From positions 1-21,526 of the forward strand of contig JBAZPI010000014.1 of assembly GCA_041648305.1 (NCBI GenBank): DNA of 21,526 bases, read 5' to 3'. Positions 1 to 5,597 of this stretch are shown piece by piece. The translations under genes and the position numbers were made by a program. Each line of letters opens with the position of its first letter. Position 1 is the stretch's first letter. Origin of the DNA: JABILX01 sp041648305. Its GTDB lineage: Bacteria > Patescibacteriota > Gracilibacteria > UBA1369 > LOWO2-01-FULL-3. Below the pieces are notes generated by a model, which was given only the letters and a program-made list of their open reading frames with translations, was not told where the DNA came from and did not search any database.

Positions 1-47
1 AACCCTTTTTTCTCTTTTCAAATACAGCAAATTAACATTTCAGGTAC

Positions 48-98
48 CTAAAAACTCGTGCCTTTTTAGCCGTTTTATGGGAGCTCCATAATAAAACG
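48..98. repeat. Two small inverted repeats downstream of dinD
   Basis: CGTTTTAT at 71-78 pairs with ATAAAACG at 91-98 around a GGAGCTCC core. CTAAAAA at 48-54 pairs with TTTTTAG at 63-69. They lie 50-100 nt past the dinD stop and could end that transcript, but neither is followed by a clean U-run in the minus direction. I see no gene in 1-150. Confidence 0.35.
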
Positions 99-150
99 AA
101 GTGCGGGATGAAACTGTATGCGAATGCAGGGGAATTAATTGATGCTAAAA

Positions 151-834
151 CTAGCGATTAGTTAGTTTCTTTCTTGAAATATCAATGTGTTCTGATGCTG
201 GAAGTTTTTCCGGCATTGTTCCTCCAAGTTCCTTGATGGTTTTTCTGACTTTTTTACCAACATCATAATGAGTTGCATTGGCTTTGTTTTCGCCAACGAC
301 GTTTTCTCTTTTGAGTTTGGCCTCTGTCTGTGTGGCACGGAAAAGATTTGCCGCTAACTCTTCACTAACCATGTGATCCAGAATTTTTTGGGATGGTTCT
401 AATTTCTTTTTTATACGAATGTCTTTCTGCCTTAGCCCTCCATAAAGCCCCATGTATCCGAAATCTTGAAAATTCGCGAAATTTATGACCCCGGCCTCTT
501 GACGTCTTGTTTGGATAGCGAAATAAGTCTGCGCAAACGCAATTTCTTCTTTTCGTGGATCACCGTTCTGGGCAATCAGATAGCAGGCGTAACGCGATAG
601 ATGATAGTCCTTAATCTCTCTTTTGGCTTCAGAACCGATCAAAACCATTTTGTCGGCGTGGGCGAAATGGTTTTCTATTTTTTGACCGCTATTTTTGCAA
701 GCCTCTTTTGCTCTTTGGATCGCCCCTTCAAATTTTCGCCATTCAATGTATCCCAATGGCAACATAAGATTACGAGCGCTCCAGTATTCGGATCCATATT
801 TATTGACATGTTTTATCTGTTCAAATAGGTTCAT
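151..834 (-). CDS. dinD: DNA damage-inducible protein D (DinD-like, BRO-N domain)
   Basis: This 227-residue protein matches DinD, an SOS-regulated protein in E. coli reported to act on RecA filaments. The N-terminal half is the BRO-N-type region: MNLFEQIKHVNKYGSEYW, then a WRKFEGAI segment and the family-typical DYHLSRYACYLIAQNGDPRK around residues 80-100, followed by an AQTYFAIQTR segment. The C-terminal half is basic and helical. I chose the ATG at 834 rather than the ATG 45 nt upstream for two reasons. AAAGGGA lies 5 nt before it, and the upstream option would start inside the promoter and palindrome. At 227 residues it is somewhat shorter than E. coli DinD (about 274). It is divergent from infC and stands alone. 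The promoter spacer palindrome suggests tight repression, which fits damage induction, though the repressor is not in the window. Family call is firm; biochemical role is inferred. Confidence 0.88.
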   Translation of the reverse strand: MNLFEQIKHVNKYGSEYWSARNLMLPLGYIEWRKFEGAIQRAKEACKNSGQKIENHFAHADKMVLIGSEAKREIKDYHLSRYACYLIAQNGDPRKEEIAFAQTYFAIQTRRQEAGVINFANFQDFGYMGLYGGLRQKDIRIKKKLEPSQKILDHMVSEELAANLFRATQTEAKLKRENVVGENKANATHYDVGKKVRKTIKELGGTMPEKLPASEHIDISRKKLTNR

Positions 835-860
835 TGGTTCCCTTTTTAATTTGCGCTCGA

Positions 861-889
861 AGTATAGGTGAGCGCGCACTCACCGTCAA
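861..889 (-). promoter_or_regulatory. Sigma70-like promoter of dinD
   Basis: On the minus strand TTGACG (889-884) is followed by exactly 17 nt and then TATACT (866-861). These are near-consensus -35 and -10 elements, about 27 nt from the chosen dinD start. The predicted transcript starts near 853-855 and its leader contains the AAAGGGA ribosome site. Confidence 0.75.
867..884. promoter_or_regulatory. Palindromic operator filling the dinD promoter spacer
   Basis: GGTGAG-N6-CTCACC fills the gap between the -10 and -35 elements, touching the last base of the -35. A dimeric repressor bound here would block RNA polymerase. In a dinD promoter the natural guess is a LexA-type SOS box, but the sequence matches neither the CTGT-N8-ACAG nor the GAAC-N4-GTTC class. 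Confidence 0.6.
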
Positions 890-957
890 TATTGTTTTGA
901 AGTATTTTGTTGCGGGAAGGATGAAATTATTTCTTGGTTGCGTCTATGTAGGGAGAT

Positions 958-992
958 GGGAGAGAACATGACTGGCGCCGCATTCTCTTCCC
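958..992. repeat. Inverted repeat just upstream of the infC promoter
   Basis: GGGAGAGAA (958-966) pairs with TTCTCTTCCC (983-992) with one bulged T, enclosing a loop with a GGCGCC palindrome. It ends at the base before the infC -35 element. It could be a regulator site or the remnant of a terminator. Confidence 0.4.
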
Positions 993-1021
993 TTGACTTT
1001 CACAGGCTTCTTCCTTAGTAT
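993..1021 (+). promoter_or_regulatory. Promoter of the infC-rpmI-rplT operon
   Basis: TTGACT (993-998), a 17-nt spacer and TAGTAT (1016-1021) form a good sigma70-type promoter. The predicted start near 1027-1029 gives a leader of about 45 nt before the likely infC initiation codon. Confidence 0.65.
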
Positions 1022-1024
1022 TGG

Positions 1025-1045
1025 CCAGCGCTTTTTGAAGGCTGG
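1025..1045 (+). promoter_or_regulatory. 5'-end stem-loop in the infC leader
   Basis: CCAGC (1025-1029) pairs with GCTGG (1041-1045), extended inside by CTT/AAG after one bulged G. It coincides with the predicted 5' end of the operon mRNA. It may protect the transcript or shape the initiation region of the non-AUG infC start. Confidence 0.4.
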
Positions 1046-1073
1046 TACAAATTAGAATTTAATCTTAAAGAAA

Positions 1074-1652
1074 ATAGCTAAACGGCTAAGAAAAAACGAG
1101 GAAATCAGGTCCCAAACTGTAAGGCTCATCACCGATGATGCCCAGTCGGGGATAATGGGGATAGGCAAGGCCCTGCAAATGGCGAAGGACATGGAATTGG
1201 ATCTTATAGAAGTCGCCCCGAAAGCAAACCCACCTGTTTGCAAAATATTGGATTACGGGAAGTATTTGTACCACCAGGGAAAGATTGACAGGAAGCAAAG
1301 AGCTTCTCAAAAGAGGACGGAAGTGAAAGGAATTAGGATTGGTTTTAAGACCGGAGATCATGACCTGGATGTAAGAGCGAATCAGGCAAGAAAGTTTTTG
1401 GAAGATAGAAATATCGTTAAAGTGACATTACTGTTTAAGGGAAGAGAAGTCGTTTACGCAGATATGGGAGTAGAGAAGATGAAGAAGTTTTACGGGAGGT
1501 TGAGCGATATTGCGGCCATAGAGCTGTCACCAAAAAGACAAGGAAATACATTAACAATGATATTAACACCTAATAAATATGAAGCAAAGGACACACAGCG
1601 GAATGAAAAAGAGAGTAAAGATCCGGAAGAGCGGAACAATGAAAATGTGTAA
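1074..1652 (+). CDS. infC: Translation initiation factor IF-3 with a non-AUG start
   Basis: IF-3 binds the 30S subunit, blocks premature 50S joining and checks the start codon. The N-terminal domain has RKNEEIRSQTVRLI and then LDLIEVAPKANPPVCKILDYGKY, the family signature. The C-terminal domain ends near MILTPNK. The first ATG in frame (1155) would cut off the conserved RxNExIR...VRLI segment. The frame is open from 1056 and contains no ATG, GTG or TTG before 1155. Initiation must therefore use a near-cognate codon: ATA at 1074 (chosen, giving 192 residues) or ATC at 1062. In E. coli infC starts with AUU, which lets IF-3 limit its own synthesis, so the same autoregulation is plausible here. 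The last ~24 residues (charged, after TPNK) are an extension beyond the usual family end and overlap rpmI. The exact start base is uncertain; the identity is not. Confidence 0.93.
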   Translation: MAKRLRKNEEIRSQTVRLITDDAQSGIMGIGKALQMAKDMELDLIEVAPKANPPVCKILDYGKYLYHQGKIDRKQRASQKRTEVKGIRIGFKTGDHDLDVRANQARKFLEDRNIVKVTLLFKGREVVYADMGVEKMKKFYGRLSDIAAIELSPKRQGNTLTMILTPNKYEAKDTQRNEKESKDPEERNNENV

Positions 1653-1785
1653 ATCGTGCAAAAAACACCTTCTTTCGAACAAATCAAAGAAGCAAAAGAA
1701 AGCCGGTAAAAAAGGCTTGGCCTTGGATCGCGCTGTTTTGAAGAATGTGAGGAGAATGCTTCCGGGGAGACATGCGCGAATTTAA
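1579..1785 (+). CDS. rpmI: Ribosomal protein bL35
   Basis: This 68-residue, very basic protein is bL35 of the large subunit. The start MKQRTHSGMKKRVKIRKSG matches the family's KxKTHSGAKKRFK...GSG block. KKHLLSNKSKKQKK and the terminal RRMLPG complete it. The ATG at 1579 is fixed by this conservation, so the gene overlaps the end of infC by 74 nt in another frame. There is no Shine-Dalgarno sequence ahead of it. Translation is probably coupled to infC by ribosomes already passing over the overlap. A CxxC pair (residues 24 and 27) sits where many bL35 proteins have none; its meaning is unclear. Confidence 0.93.
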   Translation: MKQRTHSGMKKRVKIRKSGTMKMCKSCKKHLLSNKSKKQKKAGKKGLALDRAVLKNVRRMLPGRHARI

Positions 1786-1811
1786 AACAATAATTCTTTA
1801 ATTTTCATAAA

Positions 1812-2159
1812 ATGACTCGAATCAAAAGAGGCGTAACAGTCCACCGTAGGCACCGCAAAATGGTCAAGGCAGCCAAAGGTTACCGAGGAGCCAGAAGCAA
1901 GCTTTTTCGCAGAGCGAAAAACGCTGTCGCGAAGGCCGGTCAAAATTCCTACATAGGCCGAAGGCTTAAGAAAAGGGATTTTCGCCAGCTTTGGATCGCC
2001 AGAATCAATGCGGCTTGCCGAGCGAATGGCTCAAAATACAGCGCGCTTATCAATGGATGTTTCAAAAAAGACATCCAAGTGAACAGGAAAATGATGGCCG
2101 AAATGGCCGCGAATAATCCTGAAGCGTTTAAGGCGTTGCTGGATGAGGCATTAAAGTAA
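1812..2159 (+). CDS. rplT: Ribosomal protein bL20
   Basis: This 115-residue protein is bL20, which binds 23S rRNA early in large-subunit assembly. In several bacteria it also represses its own operon by binding the mRNA. MTRIKRGVTVHRRHRKMVKAAKGYRG and the block RRLKKRDFRQLWIARINAA are the family's signature. Length is normal. It follows rpmI by 26 nt of AT-rich sequence with no visible Shine-Dalgarno site, and is the third gene of the conserved infC-rpmI-rplT order. I see no intrinsic terminator directly after it, so transcription may run into the small ORF that follows. Confidence 0.97.
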   Translation: MTRIKRGVTVHRRHRKMVKAAKGYRGARSKLFRRAKNAVAKAGQNSYIGRRLKKRDFRQLWIARINAACRANGSKYSALINGCFKKDIQVNRKMMAEMAANNPEAFKALLDEALK

Positions 2160-2177
2160 TATACGTAATTTATTATA

Positions 2178-2363
2178 ATGGATGGTAGTGAAGATTTTTT
2201 CTTGAGTGAATTTGTTTGCGCGGTGGCAAGCAACGACAGTTGTGATCCTACGAAAATAGGGATTGCAGACCCAACTTCTCCGATCGGGAAAGCTCTCATG
2301 GGTGCTCTAGAGCCGAGGGTTGCCAAGATTTTTGCGGATAATGGCGATAAACCTAGCGAATAG
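2178..2363 (+). CDS. Small unknown protein with a GreA-like SPIGKAL segment
   Basis: This 61-residue acidic ORF begins 18 nt after rplT. I do not recognise the whole protein. The middle, DPTKIGIADPTSPIGKALMG, resembles the start of the C-terminal domain of GreA/GreB elongation factors (roughly DP..GKIS..SPIGKALLGK). The rest of that domain does not follow, and the N-terminal coiled coil is absent. It may be a diverged or truncated remnant, or an unrelated peptide. Codon choice looks protein-like. Its 3' end overlaps the convergent acylphosphatase gene by 11 bp. No Shine-Dalgarno site is visible, so expression would rely on readthrough from rplT. Confidence 0.45.
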   Translation: MDGSEDFFLSEFVCAVASNDSCDPTKIGIADPTSPIGKALMGALEPRVAKIFADNGDKPSE

Positions 2364-2631
2364 TGAGCGTTTTGAATTCTTCTTTCGTTTCCACTGCTTC
2401 TGCGAGTGTCATTTCTACGTTCTCCGGCTTCGAAGAGGGAGAGCCGAGGTGTGCCCATTGCTTGAATTGCTTCAAGTCGGCTTCCGAGCCTTGCAGGGTT
2501 GCCTCAACACTGCCGTCCGGCATGTTTTGGATTATGCCTTTGAGATTGAGGCGCCGGGCTTCATCGCGAGCGTGAGCGCGGTAGAAAACGCCTTGTACGT
2601 GGCCGGAAATTTTGAAGTGAGCTTGTTTCAT
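2353..2631 (-). CDS. acyP: Acylphosphatase
   Basis: This 92-residue protein hydrolyses carboxyl-phosphate bonds of acyl phosphates. The N-terminal GHVQGVFYRAHARDEA carries the phosphate-binding loop and catalytic Arg (R18 in the FYR triplet). IIQNMPDGSVEATLQG supplies the catalytic Asn and the DGxVE signature. Length fits the family (about 90), with a slightly extended acidic tail. Its ATG overlaps the TGA of the cyclophilin gene upstream (ATGA, 4 bp), so the two are translationally coupled in one minus-strand operon. The functional link between them is not obvious. Confidence 0.93.
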   Translation of the reverse strand: MKQAHFKISGHVQGVFYRAHARDEARRLNLKGIIQNMPDGSVEATLQGSEADLKQFKQWAHLGSPSSKPENVEMTLAEAVETKEEFKTLTIR

Positions 2632-3236
2632 TCAAATTCGATAAATTCGACTTTTTCGATTATGGCGTCTGTGAGCGGCTTGTTAAATGGGTCTGTTTCA
2701 AGATTTGCGATCGAGTCGATGATTTCGAGTCCTTCAAAGACTTGCCCGAAAACTGCGTATGATCCGTCGAGAAAGTCTGCTCCATTTTCCGGATGAACGA
2801 TGAAGAATTGGCTTCCGGCAGAATCCAGTGGCGTGTTTTTTCGCGCCATGGAAACTGCGCCTCGAAGGTGCTTGAGTTCGGGGTCGATTTCGAGTTCGAG
2901 GTATGTTCCAGGGCCTTTGTAGCTGTATCCGCCGGTTCCGTCTCTTTTTTCGAAGTCTCCACCCTGGATCATAAAGTCTTTAATCACTCTATGGAAGATC
3001 GTGTCTTCGTATTTCCCGGCTTTCGCCAATTCTTTGAAATTTTTGACTGTTTCGGAAACTTTGTCTTCAAAAAATTTGATTTTTATTACTCCGTGATTGG
3101 TCGTGAGAATGGCTATTTCTTCACCTTGTTCCGGCATGTCTAATTGGTTAAATGGTTTTGTTTCACAGGCTGCGAACATGAGTATAAATAGTGAGAGTAC
3201 GAGCATGCAGATGAGCATGCGTGCGAGCTTTTTCAT
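2628..3236 (-). CDS. Cyclophilin-type peptidyl-prolyl isomerase, probable lipoprotein
   Basis: This 202-residue protein speeds cis-trans isomerisation of X-Pro bonds, probably outside the membrane. Residues 1-24 form a signal peptide of lipoprotein type (basic MKKLAR, a hydrophobic core, then FAAC with Cys24). The -3 residue is Phe, which is unusual for a lipobox. The cyclophilin domain spans about 43-200. FHRVIKDFMIQGGD carries the catalytic Arg, Phe and Gln, GSQFFI the Gln/Phe pair, and FLDGSYAVFGQV the last active-site block. As in many bacterial forms, the Trp that gives strong cyclosporin binding is replaced by Phe. It is the first gene of a two-gene operon with acylphosphatase, driven by the promoter at 3266-3294. 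Likely role: folding of secreted or envelope proteins. Confidence 0.92.
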   Translation of the reverse strand: MKKLARMLICMLVLSLFILMFAACETKPFNQLDMPEQGEEIAILTTNHGVIKIKFFEDKVSETVKNFKELAKAGKYEDTIFHRVIKDFMIQGGDFEKRDGTGGYSYKGPGTYLELEIDPELKHLRGAVSMARKNTPLDSAGSQFFIVHPENGADFLDGSYAVFGQVFEGLEIIDSIANLETDPFNKPLTDAIIEKVEFIEFE

Positions 3237-3265
3237 AGAGGTAAAGTTATTGAATTTGCAGTGGA

Positions 3266-3294
3266 ATTGTATTTGGAAATTGAAGTCTTGTCCA
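3266..3294 (-). promoter_or_regulatory. Promoter of the cyclophilin-acylphosphatase operon
   Basis: On the minus strand TGGACA (3294-3289), a 17-nt spacer and TACAAT (3271-3266) each differ from consensus at one base. The predicted start is about 22 nt ahead of the cyclophilin ATG. Confidence 0.6.
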
Positions 3295-3306
3295 GATTTG
3301 GCTATT

Positions 3307-3349
3307 GAGGGCTCTGCGAAAGTTACGTTATGACTTTCGCAGAGCCCTC
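3307..3349. repeat. Perfect 17-bp inverted repeat between divergent operons
   Basis: GAGGGCTCTGCGAAAGT (3307-3323) is repeated exactly inverted at 3333-3349 around a 9-nt spacer. No U-run follows on either strand and no gene ends nearby, so it is not a normal terminator. It overlaps the putative murF -35 and spacer, so it may be an operator or a mobile palindrome. Confidence 0.9.
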
Positions 3350-3358
3350 TGTTATGAT
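3330..3358 (+). promoter_or_regulatory. Putative murF operon promoter
   Basis: ATGACT (3330-3335), a 17-nt spacer and TATGAT (3353-3358) precede the murF ATG by 15 nt, which would give a very short or nearly leaderless mRNA. The right arm of the 17-bp inverted repeat fills most of the spacer. Confidence 0.5.
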
Positions 3359-3373
3359 AGAATCCGCGCGCTT

Positions 3374-4651
3374 ATGAAAACTTTCTTCAAAAAAATTGTC
3401 TTACTTATCTTGAAAAGTTTCGCGAGAAGGAGATTAAAGAAGTTTAAAGGGAAGATAATCGGAGTGACCGGAGCTGTGGGGAAAACCAGCACAAAAGAGG
3501 CTGTGTACACTGTTTTGAATACGAAATTTAAGGTTTTGAAGAATAAGGGAAGTATGAATACGGATTTTGGGCTGCCTCTGACTATTTTGGAACTTGATAG
3601 CGGGTATAGAAGCGCCGTGAAGTGGTCTTATCTGTTACTTAGAGGATTTTTTCAGTCTTTTAAGAAAATGTACGTTGAGGTTTTGGTTGTGGAAATGGGA
3701 GTTGATAAACCTCATGATATGGATGCTCTTCTTTCAATCGTGAAACCGGATATTGCGATAATGGGACCCGTGGTTTCCGTGCATTTGGCGGAAGGACAAT
3801 TCAAGAACTTGGATGAGGTTTTTGAGGAGAAATCCAAGCTAGTTCATGCTTTGGGCGAAGATGGAATTGCGATTTTGACTGCCGATGACGATCGCGTCGT
3901 GAAACTCAAAAAAGGGCGATCGAAGAATAAAACATTTACGTTTGGGTCCGCTCCCGACGCTGATTATAAGGCGACCTCGGTGGAAGAGAATTTTGAGGGG
4001 ATTATTTTCAATTTCAGCATGGAAGGACGCAGAGTTGAGGCGCAAGTGCCGATCTTGGGCAAGCACCACGTGAATATTGTATTGCCCGCAATTATTTGCG
4101 GGATGGTCATGGGGATGACGCTCGAAGAAACTCTCGAAGCTTTGAAGAGATTTAAATTGCCTCCGGGTAGATTGAATCTGTTGGAGGGGGCCAAAGACGG
4201 GGTTATGATTATCGATAGTTCGTATAATTCTTCACCAGCGTCTTGTATCGAGGCCTTGAGGACTTTGGCTAATTTGAAGCCAAAAAGCGGCGGCCGGAGG
4301 ATCGCTGTGTTGGGGAATATGAATGAGTTGGGTGAAGAGACTGAAAGGTTGCATTCGAGTGTTGGCGAGCATATTCCGGATAGTTGCGATATTTTGGCGA
4401 CTGTGGGGAGGGCGGCGGAGATTTTTGCCGATGAGGCTGAGAAAAAGGGAATGAAAAAAGTCTTCAGATATAAAACCGTTCAGGAGTTGATTGAAAATTT
4501 TAAAGATAAGATTGAGGGAAACGACCTTGTACTCGTGAAGGGCTCTCAAAACAATGTGAGGTTGGAGAAGTTCGTGAAAGAGATTATGAAGTTCCCCGAA
4601 CAGGCCAGAGATCTTCTTGTCAGACAGGGCAAAGATTGGGAGAAAATTTAG
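3374..4651 (+). CDS. murF: MurF-type Mur ligase lacking the usual N-terminal domain
   Basis: By family this enzyme adds D-Ala-D-Ala to UDP-MurNAc-tripeptide using ATP, the last cytoplasmic step of the peptidoglycan precursor. The P-loop GVTGAVGKTS is at residues 30-39, followed by NTDFGLPLTIL. The central domain has VEMGVDKPHDMDAL and a Lys-containing EEKSKLV segment. DSSYNSSPAS and AVLGNMNELGE correspond to the MurF motifs DDSYNANP and AVLGDMLELG. The protein is 425 residues. The P-loop comes some 70 residues earlier than in E. coli MurF, so domain 1, which holds UDP-MurNAc, is replaced by a short basic-hydrophobic N-terminus (MKTFFKKIVLLILKSF). The ATG at 3374 is preferred to a TTG at 3305, which would translate the inverted repeat. 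It heads the murF-holB-ricT-TPR operon. Substrate could differ from classic MurF. Confidence 0.82.
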   Translation: MKTFFKKIVLLILKSFARRRLKKFKGKIIGVTGAVGKTSTKEAVYTVLNTKFKVLKNKGSMNTDFGLPLTILELDSGYRSAVKWSYLLLRGFFQSFKKMYVEVLVVEMGVDKPHDMDALLSIVKPDIAIMGPVVSVHLAEGQFKNLDEVFEEKSKLVHALGEDGIAILTADDDRVVKLKKGRSKNKTFTFGSAPDADYKATSVEENFEGIIFNFSMEGRRVEAQVPILGKHHVNIVLPAIICGMVMGMTLEETLEALKRFKLPPGRLNLLEGAKDGVMIIDSSYNSSPASCIEALRTLANLKPKSGGRRIAVLGNMNELGEETERLHSSVGEHIPDSCDILATVGRAAEIFADEAEKKGMKKVFRYKTVQELIENFKDKIEGNDLVLVKGSQNNVRLEKFVKEIMKFPEQARDLLVRQGKDWEKI

Positions 4652-4680
4652 TTTTTTTCGTTTCGATAATCGGCGGAAAT

Positions 4681-5595
4681 ATGATTTACGACTGGAATAT
4701 AATCGGGCACAAGAAACAGCTTGAAATGCTTGAAAGCGACATTGAAAGCGGTAATTTGGCGCACGCTTATCTTCTGTGCGGGCCAGGGCATGTGGGCAAG
4801 TACACCGTTGCGAAGAAACTCGCTTCCATTTTGCAGTGTGAAAATAATTTTTGCGGGAAATGTCCGATATGCATTCAAATTCGAAAAGGGCAGCATTTGG
4901 ACACGATGGAGTTCGAAAACAACAGAGAGGCCTTGAAGATCGATCAGATCAGGGAAGTTATTGCCCGCTGCAATATGAGCAGCCAAAGCAAATATAAAAT
5001 TATTATTTTGCAAAGTATTGGAAGGATGACCCCGGAGGCGGGCAATGCGCTTTTGAAAACTCTCGAGGAACCTCCTGAAAAAACTGTTTTTATCATGACG
5101 ACCAGTCATGTCCGCGAGATTTTGCCAACGATTGTTTCCAGATCGCGAGTTTTGAAATTTCATCTGTTTTCGACGGAATATTTGGAGAGTAAGCTCCGGG
5201 AACTTTATCCGGATAGCGACGGAGAAATTATCCAAAAGGTCGCGAAATTATCTCTCGGCAGGACGGGACAAGCGCTGGATCTGATGAATCATCCCGACAT
5301 GCTCGCTTATTTTTTAAAGTTATATAAAGACATTTTATATCTTTTGGATACTGATAATATTGTTGAGAGATTCGCTTATGTTGAGGAGATGGTCGAGGAC
5401 GATAAACTCCGAAGAGATTTTCTCGGAGTGATGACCCATGTTTTGAGAAGTAAGGTTTTGGAGAGGGCGGGAGGAGGAGGAGTTGGCGCCTTTGGCGCCT
5501 GCTGCGAAATGCTTTCAAAAACTCAGGATGCTGGTATTCTTTTGAAGCAAAATGTTAACACAAGACTTGTTTTAGAAAATTTAATGCTAGTATAG
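4681..5595 (+). CDS. holB: DNA polymerase III delta' subunit
   Basis: Delta' is part of the clamp loader that opens the DnaN ring onto primed DNA. The 304-residue protein has an AAA+ fold. A Walker A-like GPGHVGKYT lies at residues 34-42, and a zinc module C53, C58, C61, C64 (CENNFCGKCPIC) follows. NALLKTLEEPP and IVSRSRVLKF come next; the last is the SRC arginine-finger motif with Cys changed to Ser. The ATG at 4681 follows GGCGGA, whereas the open frame upstream overlaps murF. The C-terminal region carries a Gly-rich stretch and the palindromic repeat at 5483-5506 (GAFGACC, from codon 269). ricT follows by 2 nt; holB next to a PSP1-domain gene is also the order in Bacillus (holB-yaaT). DnaX is not in the window. 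Confidence 0.9.
   Translation: MIYDWNIIGHKKQLEMLESDIESGNLAHAYLLCGPGHVGKYTVAKKLASILQCENNFCGKCPICIQIRKGQHLDTMEFENNREALKIDQIREVIARCNMSSQSKYKIIILQSIGRMTPEAGNALLKTLEEPPEKTVFIMTTSHVREILPTIVSRSRVLKFHLFSTEYLESKLRELYPDSDGEIIQKVAKLSLGRTGQALDLMNHPDMLAYFLKLYKDILYLLDTDNIVERFAYVEEMVEDDKLRRDFLGVMTHVLRSKVLERAGGGGVGAFGACCEMLSKTQDAGILLKQNVNTRLVLENLMLV
5483..5506. repeat. 24-nt palindromic repeat, copy 1 (inside holB)
   Basis: TTGGCGCC-TT-TGGCGCC followed by TGCTGCG forms a hairpin (GGCGCC stem, TTT loop) plus a tail. It matches 12386-12409 at 23 of 24 positions. It is in frame here and encodes GAFGACC. Confidence 0.85.
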
Positions 5596-5597
5596 AT

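Noticed and set aside
1155..1652. infC beginning at the first ATG
   Set aside because: It would delete the conserved N-terminal IF-3 block that is clearly encoded upstream in the same frame.
3307..3349. Bidirectional terminator
   Set aside because: The flanking genes diverge from it, so no transcript ends here, and no T-run follows either arm.
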